A DNA stretch of 38,085 nucleotides. Origin: Deltaproteobacteria bacterium. Its GTDB lineage: Bacteria; Desulfobacterota; Desulfobacteria; Desulfobacterales; SpSt-501. Below are positions 6,807 through 15,147 of the stretch, piece by piece (the first letter of the stretch is position 1; each line of letters begins with the position of its first letter). Made by a program: the position numbers and the translations under genes. A model generated the notes under the pieces. That model saw only the letters and a program-made list of their open reading frames with translations. It made no database searches and was not told where the DNA came from. The stretch covers positions 1 through 38,085 of the forward strand of contig JACRCN010000022.1 of the NCBI GenBank assembly GCA_016219005.1, read 5' to 3'.

Positions 6807-7124
6807 ATGTTGAAAGTTAAGTTTTTTCTAAATGAACCCAACGGCAAGCCTTGAAAGAACTTCAAGCAAATGATGCCCAGGTTGGGCGCCAAATATCCGA
6901 TTGAGATCGAAACGACATCCAAGCCCATCGCAGATTATCAAACGGATGAATACTTTGAATTGGATTTGCCCGTGGCCCCGGCGGTCTTGGTAGGCGACGA
7001 GATCGTGGTGGAAGGTTCCAACATTCCAGAAGAAAAAGTAGAGGGTGCCATCCGCCGACACTTAGGGCTGGCCGAACCCGAGTCTCGAAAGAAAAGCATT
7101 ATAGGCAGGCTCCTTGGCGGTTGA
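6807..7124 (+). CDS. Small thioredoxin-fold selenoprotein (GKPU motif), paralog 2
   Basis: Reading through the UGA at 6852-6854 gives 105 residues with selenocysteine at position 16 (PNGKPU). Strand 1 is LKVKFFLNE, Sec caps helix 1 (KNFKQMMPRL), and strand 2 is YPIEIETTS. Then come LPVAPA with a cis-proline-like position, the hairpin AVLVGDEIVVEG, and the final helix PEEKVEGAIRRHLGL. AAAGGAG precedes the ATG, which is 20 bases after the Sec-rhodanese-DsbD gene, so they are likely in one operon. No other cysteine is present, so the selenolate acts alone or with a partner thiol such as glutathione or the DsbD-like protein. It is clearly paralogous to 8062-8379 and, more distantly, to 1245-1532. 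Confidence 0.86.
6875..6887 (+). promoter_or_regulatory. Putative bacterial SECIS hairpin
   Basis: GCCC and GGGC enclose the loop AGGTT, which starts 25 bases after the UGA. Compared with the paralog at 8130-8142 the outermost stem pair changes from G-C to C-G while pairing is kept, a compensatory change. Confidence 0.65.
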
Positions 7125-7172
7125 TGCTGAGTTTCTATGATGATAATTCTCCAGGAATAGTGGGATTGTTCA

Positions 7173-7979
7173 ATGTCATTGCCGTCTAAAAAATACGATG
7201 AGCCGTCAGTTTTCACGGCAGAAAACCTGTTGAGGGAAGCCCGGCGGCAGAAATCAACATCTATCGGTTCCGTGCCCGATATCTGTCTGCTGGACCCGGA
7301 CGGTGATATTGTGCGGCATTTGGTCGCGAGAAATCAGGCATCCAAATGCCCCCACTGGGCCTGCTATCACACAGACCTGTACCTTTTCGAACAGGAAGGT
7401 TTCCGGTACGGCGTGATTGGCTGCGCGGTGGGGGCCTCTTTTGCGGTACTGGTCGCCGAGGAACTTTTCGCCTCGGGCTGCGCGCTGCTTCTTAGCGTTA
7501 CGTCTGCCGGTCAGATCCTGCCCATTCGCAAGCCTCCTTATTTCGTGCTTATCGACAAGGCGCTTCGCGACGAAGGCACCAGCTATCATTATCTGCCGTC
7601 ATCGGACTATAGCGCCATTGATGGAAAGCTCTTGGGGTGGTTGGAGCCCAAACTAAAGTCCTGTTCGTTACCGGTTGAAATCGGGTCGACATGGACCACC
7701 GACGCACCTTTCCGCGAAACCGCCTCGGCGATCGCAGCCTGCCGAGATTTAGGGCTGCTGGCCGTAGAAATGGAAGCGGCGGCGCTTTATGCCTTTGCGA
7801 AAGCTAGAAACAAACCTGTTATCTGTTTCGCGCATGTTACCAACCAAATGGCTAACGTTGAGGGCGATTTCGAAAAGGGAGCCGAGAACGGCTGCCGGGA
7901 TGCGCTGCGATTGGTGGCCATAGTTGCCCGGCTTTGGCAGAATTTTTCAAAATCAGTTGCTTCGGGAAAGGACGCTTGA
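7173..7979 (+). CDS. Nucleoside phosphorylase family protein (uridine phosphorylase-like)
   Basis: The 268-residue product matches the PNP/UDP phosphorylase fold. It has YGVIGCAVGASFAVLVAEELFASGC in the phosphate-binding region, LLSVTSAGQILPI, and the nucleoside-binding segment LLAVEMEAAALYAFAKARNKPVICFAHVTN, where the E of VEMEAAALY is the usual ribose-contacting residue. Such enzymes split nucleosides with phosphate into base and sugar-1-phosphate. Its N-terminal part (about 60 residues, LLDPDGDIVRHL) fits uridine phosphorylase-like members. It is an odd metabolic gene sitting between two near-identical selenoprotein genes in the same direction. No link to the redox genes is obvious. Substrate is unassigned. 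Confidence 0.83.
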   Translation: MSLPSKKYDEPSVFTAENLLREARRQKSTSIGSVPDICLLDPDGDIVRHLVARNQASKCPHWACYHTDLYLFEQEGFRYGVIGCAVGASFAVLVAEELFASGCALLLSVTSAGQILPIRKPPYFVLIDKALRDEGTSYHYLPSSDYSAIDGKLLGWLEPKLKSCSLPVEIGSTWTTDAPFRETASAIAACRDLGLLAVEMEAAALYAFAKARNKPVICFAHVTNQMANVEGDFEKGAENGCRDALRLVAIVARLWQNFSKSVASGKDA

Positions 7980-8061
7980 TTTTGACCCAAAAACATTTTC
8001 AGCCGGCCTGCGGCCAAACAGTTTGAGTCCGTGAGTCGAACAATTAAATGGAGGGAAATAC

Positions 8062-8379
8062 ATGTTGAAACTAAGAGTTTTTCTAAACGAGCCCGGCGGT
8101 AAGCCTTGAAGGCATTTTGCTGAAATGATCCCCAGGCTGGGGAGAAAGTATAACGTCGAATTAGAGACCACATCCAAGCCTAACCAGGAATACCGCACGG
8201 AAGAATACGCCAGACTGGGGCTGCCCGTGGCCCCGGCGATCATGGTTGGAGATGAGTTGGTGGCGCAAAGCTGCGATGTCGCCGAAGAAAAGGTGGAGGC
8301 CGCCATCTGCCGGCATCTTGGGCTCCCTGAGCCTGCTCCACAAAAAAAGGGCATCCTCGATAGGCTTTTAAGGGGATGA
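8062..8379 (+). CDS. Small thioredoxin-fold selenoprotein (GKPU motif), paralog 3
   Basis: Reading through the UGA at 8107-8109 gives 105 residues with selenocysteine at position 16 (PGGKPU). It has the same length and Sec position as the protein at 6807-7124 and high identity throughout: FLNEP, PRLG-KY, ETTSKP, LPVAPA, VGDE, EEKVE-AI-RHLGL. GGAGGG precedes the ATG. It has a cysteine near the middle and another near the end (SCDVAEEK, AICRHL) that paralog 2 lacks. That difference may mean different partners. The pair flanks the nucleoside phosphorylase gene, which suggests duplication around an inserted or captured gene. Confidence 0.86.
8130..8142 (+). promoter_or_regulatory. Putative bacterial SECIS hairpin
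   Basis: CCCC and GGGG enclose the loop AGGCT, starting 25 bases after the UGA. Loop and offset match the two paralogous genes. Confidence 0.65.
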
Positions 8380-8472
8380 ACCCTCCAAATTGGCGGGCAG
8401 GAACTTGCGGAGGGATGTTTCCACTCAACCGTCCTAAAAGAAAGTAAATAGGGAAAAACCGAAGGCGGGCTT

Positions 8473-8841
8473 ATGGAATCCGTAAAGAATCGGAAGGGCG
8501 CTGCGATCAAGGCGGCTCTTTTGATCATCTTTATCGTTGCGGCTATCGTGGTTGTCCGTTTCACTTTGGTCTATTTTCCCTTCACTCCTATGAACTTCGG
8601 CATGGGACTTACCAAAGTGCGATTTTGGGATTATTTCTCCGGCACGGCTCTTGGCATTGTTGTCGGAACCTTCATCTTAACCTTCTTTTTCGGTACTGTT
8701 AAAGAGATCTGGGCAGGCGGCAACTGGGTAGATCTCATAAGCTGGAAAGTTATGTTCTCACTTGCGCTTTTCGTCTCTTCTTTCTTTATTCCCCAAATCA
8801 TTAAAAGGGTGAAAACACCAGGAAGGGTTGAGACCGCCTGA
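8473..8841 (+). CDS. Internally shortened TVP38/TMEM64-like membrane protein
   Basis: The 122-residue product starts with a typical basic N-terminus and one membrane helix (about 12-32). It then joins directly to the C-terminal part of a TVP38/TMEM64 (SNARE-associated, VTT) protein: FPFTPMNFGMGLTKVRFWDYFSGTALGIVVGTFI, and a last helix before PQIIKRVK. Family members are usually about 200-240 residues. The central hydrophobic section with its glycine-rich segment, roughly 100 residues, is missing, yet the frame is intact. The PGT motif normally found near GTFI reads VGT here. It looks like an in-frame internal deletion and may be non-functional. An AAGG ribosome site is present. Confidence 0.68.
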   Translation: MESVKNRKGAAIKAALLIIFIVAAIVVVRFTLVYFPFTPMNFGMGLTKVRFWDYFSGTALGIVVGTFILTFFFGTVKEIWAGGNWVDLISWKVMFSLALFVSSFFIPQIIKRVKTPGRVETA

Positions 8842-8912
8842 TTTTGCCCGGATTGAGCATTGGATGTCGTGCGGAGAGCTGAGCAATGACATAGACGACG
8901 GAAAGATTTATT

Positions 8913-9728
8913 ATGAGCAGCGAAACAATTTTTCGACTGGGATTTTTTATCGGCGCTTTCGCTTTGATAGCTGTTTTAGAGATCCTGGCGCCACGCCGAG
9001 CGTTGACAGTATCGAAATCAAACCGATGGGTCTCCAACTTGGCGATCATCGCGTTGAATCCGTTATCCGTGCACCTGGTTTTCCCAATTTTGCCAGTGGG
9101 CATGGCGCTGCTGACAACTGAGCGCAACTGGGGTCTGCTGAACAACCCGTATCTACCTTTTTGGTTGGAAACAGTCATTGGCGTTATCGCTCTGGATCTT
9201 ACTATCTACCTTCAACACGTGCTTCATCATGCTGTCCCGCTGCTTTGGCGTTTACACATGGTTCATCATGCGGATCTGGATTATGATCTCACCACAGGCT
9301 TGCGCTTCCACCCCGTAGAGATCATTGTCTCCATGACGTTGAAGTTAGGGGCAATTGCCGCTTTCGGCCCGTCCGTGTTGGCCGTGCTTATTTTTGAAAT
9401 AACCTTGAACGTGACTTCCATGTTCAACCACAGCAATATTCATATCCCACTCGTCATAGATCGGTTGCTCCGCCTGATAGTCGTAACACCCGATATGCAC
9501 CGAGTGCACCATTCCGTTGTGATAAAGGAAACAAACAGCAACTACGGCTTTGCATTTCCGTGGTGGGACCGCCTTTTCGGGACATACAAAGACCAGCCAG
9601 TTTACGGGCATAAGCAAATGACAATCGGCCTATCCCAATTCCGGGATACTAACAGACAAACAATAGTACATCTTCTGATCATGCCTTTTGTAGGAAAGCC
9701 CGGTAAAATCCCAATAAACCTTCATTGA
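8913..9728 (+). CDS. Sterol desaturase / fatty acid hydroxylase family membrane enzyme
   Basis: The 271-residue membrane protein has the histidine boxes of the di-iron fatty acid hydroxylase superfamily: HHAVPLLWRLHMVHHADLDYD at about 108-130, FNHSNIH, and PDMHRVHHS at about 193-201. At least three hydrophobic helices precede and separate them. Family members hydroxylate or desaturate lipids or sterols using oxygen, so its presence in an otherwise anaerobe-like redox neighbourhood suggests an aerotolerant or microaerobic host. The specific substrate cannot be read from sequence. It starts 71 bases after the TVP38-like gene on the same strand. Confidence 0.85.
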   Translation: MSSETIFRLGFFIGAFALIAVLEILAPRRALTVSKSNRWVSNLAIIALNPLSVHLVFPILPVGMALLTTERNWGLLNNPYLPFWLETVIGVIALDLTIYLQHVLHHAVPLLWRLHMVHHADLDYDLTTGLRFHPVEIIVSMTLKLGAIAAFGPSVLAVLIFEITLNVTSMFNHSNIHIPLVIDRLLRLIVVTPDMHRVHHSVVIKETNSNYGFAFPWWDRLFGTYKDQPVYGHKQMTIGLSQFRDTNRQTIVHLLIMPFVGKPGKIPINLH

Positions 9729-9847
9729 GGTATCGGCGATATAGAATTCTTGACGGCCCTTGAGTTTTTGCTGGTTTTGGTCAGGTAATCACAAGCAACC
9801 AGTTCGCCTGAAAATTGTTGATTTCATAGTCCTTACACTCCGGCTCA

Positions 9848-11011
9848 ATGGACTACTCTCCCCGAAACAAACGTCTGCTCTCTCTGGATTCGATGCGGGG
9901 CATGATCATGGTGCTGATGGCGCTGGATCATGCCTCTTTCTTTGTCGCGAAAACCCATTCTCATGAATTTTGGGGAACCGCAATGCCTTGGTACGACAGT
10001 GCCATGCCATTCCTTTTGCGGGCGGTGACCCATCTGTGCGCTCCCGGATTCTTTCTGCTGATGGGCGTTGGCATGGCGCTTTTCATTGCGGCACGTACCA
10101 TGGAAGGCTGGGGCAGCTGGAGGGTTATTCGGTTCTTTTTGATCCGTGGGATCCTGCTGATCGCCTTCCAGCAATTCTTGGAAAACCCTTCCTGGTACCT
10201 GGGGTCGCTCGGCACGGCAACCGGCGCTTTTACGTCCAGGGGTGGCCCGATACCGGGAGGCGGCGCTTCCGCCAAGTTCTATCTGGGTGTTTTGTATGGG
10301 CTGGGGAGCACCATGCTCGTCTGGGGGCTTCTATTTCGATTGCCGACACTCGCTGTCATTGCGCTCAGCATTGCGGCGATAGGGTTGACTCAGGTTGTGA
10401 TTTTCGAATTCGCTGACCCGCAGGCAATATACCCTCCCTTTCTGCGAATGCTTCTCGTCCCCGGGCACACCGACGAATGGATAGTATTCTATCCGACAAT
10501 GCCGTGGATGGGTATTACCGGATTGGGGATGGTGCTGGGCCGCCGGATTCTATGCGAGCATGCCGGGGTTGTGCGTGGTTTATGGGTATCGGGCGCTGGT
10601 GCACTCGTGCTTTTTATCATAATTCGTCTGCTCGACGGTTTTGGCAATTTTCACCGGGCAGCGCCGGGATGGATCGGTTTTTTCAACTTGACCAAATATC
10701 CACCCGACCTGAGCTTTCTGCTGCTGACAACGGGGATCGATCTGCTGCTTTTGTGGTCATGGATGCGGCTTGACAGCCGGAACCCTTCCTGGGGGCGGGC
10801 CATGGCCGTATTCGGCAGCTCGCCGTTGTTTTTCTATATCGTTCACCTATACCTCTATGCCCTTATGGGATGGGCGTTTCCGCGTGGTATGGGGCTGGCT
10901 CGTATGACGCTCTTCTGGTTAGCGGGCCTGTTGATCATTTATCCGCTGTGTCTCAGATTCGGGCGGTTCAAGCAAAGCCGCCCCACTGATTCCTTGTGGC
11001 GGTTGTTATGA
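9848..11011 (+). CDS. DUF1624 / heparan-glucosaminide acetyltransferase-like membrane protein
   Basis: The 387-residue protein with about ten hydrophobic helices begins RLLSLDSMRGMIMVLMALDHASFFV. This is the signature opening of the DUF1624/HGSNAT-type acyltransferase family (arginine-glycine motif, then a DH pair in the first helix). Later segments such as GVLYGLGSTMLVWGLLFRLP and the C-terminal FGSSPLFFYIVHLYLYALMGW also fit. Family members are thought to transfer acyl groups from cytoplasmic CoA to an extracytoplasmic sugar or lipid. The acceptor is unknown here. The ribosome site is weak. Confidence 0.8.
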   Translation: MDYSPRNKRLLSLDSMRGMIMVLMALDHASFFVAKTHSHEFWGTAMPWYDSAMPFLLRAVTHLCAPGFFLLMGVGMALFIAARTMEGWGSWRVIRFFLIRGILLIAFQQFLENPSWYLGSLGTATGAFTSRGGPIPGGGASAKFYLGVLYGLGSTMLVWGLLFRLPTLAVIALSIAAIGLTQVVIFEFADPQAIYPPFLRMLLVPGHTDEWIVFYPTMPWMGITGLGMVLGRRILCEHAGVVRGLWVSGAGALVLFIIIRLLDGFGNFHRAAPGWIGFFNLTKYPPDLSFLLLTTGIDLLLLWSWMRLDSRNPSWGRAMAVFGSSPLFFYIVHLYLYALMGWAFPRGMGLARMTLFWLAGLLIIYPLCLRFGRFKQSRPTDSLWRLL

Positions 11012-11198
11012 GGAAACAGATGCCCGTCCGGAACCGGCATTATGCATTCTACCTATGAATGGCGGATGTTCTTCCCGGCAGAAAGTCGGGTAGTGAGGGA
11101 AAGACCGTAAGGTACGTCAAGGATAATGCAAAAACCTGTCCGGCGTTGATTTGAGTATGGTAGATAAAAAACGCGGCAACTTGCCGTAAGCCTCAAAA

Positions 11199-11215
11199 CG
11201 GGGGTTTTAACCCCG
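11199..11215 (-). terminator. Terminator of the minus-strand Gld-type ABC operon
   Basis: CGGGG and CCCCG pair across a 7-base loop directly after the DUF4340 stop codon. Read on the minus strand the hairpin is followed by TTTTG. It may also act in the plus direction. Confidence 0.5.
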
Positions 11216-11217
11216 CC

Positions 11218-12183
11218 TTATTTCTGCTCTTCTTTTTTCTCTCCTGTTTCCAGCAACTCGCTCGGGTCCTGCATGATGGTTTTGGCCTGCTCCTTTGATA
11301 GAACGAAGGGCGAATCGCTTTCAGAGGAGACGGCCGGGTGGTCGCCCGCATCCGCCCCGGAAGGAGCGAATATGGACAGAGAGTATTCCTGGCCCCCCGT
11401 AAGGGTGATGGAGAAGACGGGGCGGCCGAGACTATCCTTGCCGCGGTCGGGGATAAATTTTTCGCACGTGAGATCGGAAAGTGCGGCGAGCAGCGCGTTC
11501 AGGCGGGCACCGTTTACCGCGACACCAGCGGGGCCCTTCCAAAGGCCGGCATCCTCCGGTGTCGGGGCGCCCGGGGCTGCGCCCTGGTCGCGGGTGAACG
11601 CCGCCTCCGCGTTGCTCAACGTGATGCGCACCGCGGTGATGTCCGGCCGCTTGAAGGAGAGCACGGTCTTGTCGCGGAGATCCTCGGGGCCGCCAGCGAA
11701 GCGGAAGCGGAAATTGTCGCGCGCGTGATAGACCCGGTCATCGCCGGCGAGCCGCACAAAGGTGTGGCGGAAGGAGGGCGCGGTCTTGCCGATGTCAAAC
11801 TCGCGCCTGAGCCGGCCGTCCTGCCAGGCCCGGACGTGGATCTTGTGCTCGTCGTCGAGCTCGTAGAGGGAGTAGTTGCGGGACTCCGCCACCAGTGCGG
11901 TCAGGGTGAGGCCGGTGAGCGCCTCCAGCATCTCCTGGACGCTTTTCGGGGCGGCCGCCACCCCCGGGGGTTCGATGACCCAGCGCTCGCCCTGGCGCCC
12001 CAGCACCACGGACTGGCCCGTGCGGGTGATCTCGATTTTCGTGATCTCGGAAGCCGCGAGCGCAGGCACCTCCGGCAGCGTGTAGCGGGTCCGGTCGCCG
12101 CTGCGCTGGAAGAGGTAGACGGTGAGCGCCGCGATGATCACTCCGAGAATGACGAACTCTTTCTTCAGCTTCACGGTTTCCAT
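11218..12183 (-). CDS. DUF4340 protein, ABC transporter-associated
   Basis: The product is about 321 residues: a lysine-rich start (METVKLKKEF), one signal anchor (VILGVIIAALTVYLF), then an extracytoplasmic region typical of DUF4340, with ITKIEITRTGQSVVLGRQGERWVIEPPG and repeated short beta-rich units. Such proteins sit at the end of Gld-type ABC operons and are presumed accessory subunits. An alternative start at 12234 (17 more residues) would directly abut the upstream stop codon (TAA then ATG) and could be translationally coupled. I prefer the start closest to the membrane anchor. The C-terminus is lysine/glutamate rich (ETGEKKEEQK). Confidence 0.8.
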   Translation of the reverse strand: METVKLKKEFVILGVIIAALTVYLFQRSGDRTRYTLPEVPALAASEITKIEITRTGQSVVLGRQGERWVIEPPGVAAAPKSVQEMLEALTGLTLTALVAESRNYSLYELDDEHKIHVRAWQDGRLRREFDIGKTAPSFRHTFVRLAGDDRVYHARDNFRFRFAGGPEDLRDKTVLSFKRPDITAVRITLSNAEAAFTRDQGAAPGAPTPEDAGLWKGPAGVAVNGARLNALLAALSDLTCEKFIPDRGKDSLGRPVFSITLTGGQEYSLSIFAPSGADAGDHPAVSSESDSPFVLSKEQAKTIMQDPSELLETGEKKEEQK

Positions 12184-12234
12184 CCTTGAAGGTAATAATC
12201 CTGAAACCTTTGCCCACAATCCCCGGCAACTCAA

Positions 12235-14421
12235 TTACTTGGATGGGGAGGCAAACATCGCTTGGATGCGTTTTTTTCTCGCCGCCCGGCGGATCCACAC
12301 GCCGACCCCGAAGAGTGCCACCAGCATCGGCAGCCCGGCGATGATGAAGAACTTGATGAACGTGCGCTCGCCCGCGCTGGTCTCGCTCAGCGGGTTGAAG
12401 GTCTGCTCCTTGGCGCGCATGACGGCAACGTCCCCGCGCTGGTTGAGGTAGTCGATCGCGTTCAGGACGAAGACGGTGTTGGCCCCCCGGCCGGTTTCGT
12501 CGATGACCATGTTTTTGAGCATGTCCGCGGAGGCTATGACGAAGATCTTGCCGGGCTTGCCTTGGGCGATGAACTGCCCCTCACGCTCGATCTTGGACAT
12601 GTCGATCTGCGGGGGCTCCGCGGCGGGCGCCGGCGCTGCCGGCTCGTCTTCTTTTCTCGGCGCCCCCTCCCGCACCGGCAGGGGTTTGCCCGCAAAGTAG
12701 CTCGAAAACTCTCCCTCCAGCAGGTAGGCCAGCGGACGGCTGCGCATGTCGGACGCCGAGGTGGGCGGCCTCATGGACATCGGGTCGAGGTTGATGCGGT
12801 CCTTGATCTCCCAGGATTTTTCGGAGGAGGCCAACAGCAGGTGGGCCGTGAGAGCCTTCGGCCGGCTTTCTTCCGAGGCGAGCTCGAGGGGCGAGGCCTT
12901 GACCACCACCAGGCCCTTGATGTTTTTCATGAACTGCAAATCCTGGTTCATGAACTGGCGTTTGATCAACGGTGCGTAATAGACCGGCCGCTCGCCGCCG
13001 CCCATCTGGGGCGGCATCGGCTGGCGGTAGCAGTTTTCGTCCAGCGCGTAGGCGCGGCGGATCCGCACTCCGTAGTGTTCCAGCAGGCGCTCAAGGCCGG
13101 TATCGAGGGGCTGATAGACCGGCGGCTGGTTGGGGGATATCATGGCCTCCTCGAAGGCTTCCACAAACAGGGCCAGGCTCTTGCCCTGCATCAGGAACTG
13201 GTCGATCTGGTAGAGTTCATAGTCCGTGAATTTTTCGCGCGGATTGACGATGAGCAGGCAGGCGATGTCTTCGGGTATGGGGTTTTGCGCGAGGGTGACG
13301 GGCTTCAGCGCGTAATTGAGCGCAATCTGCTCCCGGAAGTTGCTGTAGGCCTGCGGGTCGTCCTGGGGGCTGCCCGGGGGGCTGCCGCCCATGATCGGCG
13401 CCGTCCGGTGATCGGCCAGAACCCCCAGGCTCTCATGGATCTCGACCAGCGACTCGACACTGTTGTTCAGCATCCTGCTCACGTCCTCGGTGCCGACCAG
13501 TTTGTACTGGGTGCCGACGATCGGCAGGCGGACCACATCGATGAGCGGCAGCGCGATCTTCCGTCCCCGGTGTTCGACCAGCAGCCCGATCACCCCCTTG
13601 CCGGCCGCCACCTTGCCGTCGCCCGAGGCCGGCCAGGTGAGCAGCAGCAGGTTATCGGCCTGGGAAAGCTTTTGGAGGTCGCTGTCGGCAACCGGGTCGG
13701 TGAACTCGTAGGCGAGCTTGCCGTAGGTCCTGGCGTTGAGCGCCTTAACCGCCTGCTCGATTTCGGCGGGAAGTGTGGAGAGGGCCTTCAGCCCCATGAA
13801 GGGGGCCACCGCGTTCAGGGAAGAGGACAGGAACAGCTTCACCTGAATTTTCTCGGGCAGCCTCAGCAGCGCGCTGATCTTGTGGTTCATCTTCTGGATC
13901 GCACTCGTGATCCGGTACTCCAGCCCGTCGGGCGTGGTAATGGTGGCTAATTGCTCGATCAGGTCCCCGTGGATCAGGACGAGGCCCATGTACGCCCGCT
14001 GGAACTTGACCTCATCCTTCTCGATGGCTTGGACCTGGATCGGGTGAATGCCGTAGGTGCTGGCCAGTTTCTGGTTGTCCCGGGCCTCGGCCGAAATGTC
14101 CCCCTCGTCAGCGCTGACGTCGTAGAACCGGTAGTTGAAGAACTTCGGGTTGTAAACGGCGTATTCCTCCAACAGGTCGCGCAGATACTGCTCGACGTTG
14201 TTGTAGGGCGGGGGCAGGTTGCGGCTGTAGAAGACGTCAATGGTCAGGGGTTCCGAGAGGGTGGAAACCACCTTCCGGCTCGCTTCGGAAAGGGACAGGA
14301 TCCGGCCCCCGGTCAGATCGAAGCGCGCAAACAGCGTGAGGCCGGCCATGTTGATCAATACGACGGCCAGCAAGTACATGCCAAGCTTGATGAGGGTGGC
14401 GGAACGCTTCGGCTCGGGCAT
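12235..14421 (-). CDS. GldG-like ABC transporter auxiliary protein
   Basis: The 728-residue product has an N-terminal anchor (LIKLGMYLLAVVLINMAGLTLFA) and the family motif GGRILSLSEASRKVVSTLSEPLTIDVFYSRNLPP. It then has long extracytoplasmic alpha/beta domains including CLLIVNPREKFTDYELYQIDQFLMQGKSLALFVE, and a C-terminal helix (FFIIAGLPMLVALFGVGVWI). This is the architecture of GldG / ABC_transp_aux proteins. GGAGGAG precedes the chosen ATG. It follows the permease by 20 bases. In gliding Bacteroidetes the GldFG-GldA transporter supports motility. In other phyla the role is unknown, so a motility function should not be assumed here. Confidence 0.88.
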   Translation of the reverse strand: MPEPKRSATLIKLGMYLLAVVLINMAGLTLFARFDLTGGRILSLSEASRKVVSTLSEPLTIDVFYSRNLPPPYNNVEQYLRDLLEEYAVYNPKFFNYRFYDVSADEGDISAEARDNQKLASTYGIHPIQVQAIEKDEVKFQRAYMGLVLIHGDLIEQLATITTPDGLEYRITSAIQKMNHKISALLRLPEKIQVKLFLSSSLNAVAPFMGLKALSTLPAEIEQAVKALNARTYGKLAYEFTDPVADSDLQKLSQADNLLLLTWPASGDGKVAAGKGVIGLLVEHRGRKIALPLIDVVRLPIVGTQYKLVGTEDVSRMLNNSVESLVEIHESLGVLADHRTAPIMGGSPPGSPQDDPQAYSNFREQIALNYALKPVTLAQNPIPEDIACLLIVNPREKFTDYELYQIDQFLMQGKSLALFVEAFEEAMISPNQPPVYQPLDTGLERLLEHYGVRIRRAYALDENCYRQPMPPQMGGGERPVYYAPLIKRQFMNQDLQFMKNIKGLVVVKASPLELASEESRPKALTAHLLLASSEKSWEIKDRINLDPMSMRPPTSASDMRSRPLAYLLEGEFSSYFAGKPLPVREGAPRKEDEPAAPAPAAEPPQIDMSKIEREGQFIAQGKPGKIFVIASADMLKNMVIDETGRGANTVFVLNAIDYLNQRGDVAVMRAKEQTFNPLSETSAGERTFIKFFIIAGLPMLVALFGVGVWIRRAARKKRIQAMFASPSK

Positions 14422-14441
14422 TGTCTGCTCCTCCGGCAGGT

Positions 14442-15146
14442 TTAGTGCTTGGCCTTCAGCACGAGGCTTGTGCCGTAGAGGCCGATGAAGCAAAGGCTCA
14501 GAAAATAGACGAGATCGCGGGTGTCGAGGATGCCCTTGGCGATGTTCTGGAAGTGGACGTCTACGGCCAGGTAGGTCAGGGTGCCGAGAAGGGCGCGCGG
14601 CACGAAGAAGAGCATCTGGTCGACCAGCGTCAGGCCGATGCAGATGGCCATCCCGACGATGAAGGCCACGATCTGGTTGCGGGTGAAAGCCGAGGTCAGC
14701 AGGCCGATGGCCGAATATGCCGCCCCCAGCAGCAGGGCGCCGAGGTAGCCGCTGGCCACGGGGCCCCAGTCCAAAGAACCCAGCAGCGATACGGTGACCG
14801 GGTAAGCCAGGGTCGGGACCAGCATGGCCGCGATGAAGGCGCCGCTAGCCAGGAATTTGCCGGCAATGACATCCTGGTCGGTGACGGGCAGGGTGAGCAG
14901 CGTCTCGTAGGAGCCGATGCTCAACTCCTCCGCGAAGAGCCGCATGGTGACGGCCGGCACCACAAAGGCGAAGACGGTCGGCAGCAGCCCGAAGAAGTTC
15001 CGCAGGCTGGCCTGGTTGAGCAGAAAGAAGGTTGAAAAGAAGAACCAGCCCGTGACCAGCAGGAAGATCGCGATCACGATATAAGCGATGGGCGACAGGA
15101 AGTAGGCTTGGAATTCCTTGCGGCAGATGCGAAGTGCCTGGCGCAT
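14442..15146 (-). CDS. ABC transporter permease (GldF-like)
   Basis: The 234-residue product has six hydrophobic segments and a cytoplasmic start (RICRKEFQAYFLSPIAYIVIAIFLLVTGWFFF) typical of ABC-2 permeases of the GldF type. The conserved loop EELSIGSYETLLTLPVTDQDVIAGKFLA is present. Its ATG follows the ATPase stop codon by one base, so translation is coupled. It forms the membrane part of the transporter with the downstream GldG-like and DUF4340 proteins. Confidence 0.9.
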   Translation of the reverse strand: MRQALRICRKEFQAYFLSPIAYIVIAIFLLVTGWFFFSTFFLLNQASLRNFFGLLPTVFAFVVPAVTMRLFAEELSIGSYETLLTLPVTDQDVIAGKFLASGAFIAAMLVPTLAYPVTVSLLGSLDWGPVASGYLGALLLGAAYSAIGLLTSAFTRNQIVAFIVGMAICIGLTLVDQMLFFVPRALLGTLTYLAVDVHFQNIAKGILDTRDLVYFLSLCFIGLYGTSLVLKAKH

Positions 15147-15147
15147 G

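Noticed and set aside
12262-13950. Long plus-strand open frame of 562 codons
   Set aside because: Antisense to the GldG-like gene, low-complexity composition from GC-rich codon shadows, no ribosome site and no family motifs.
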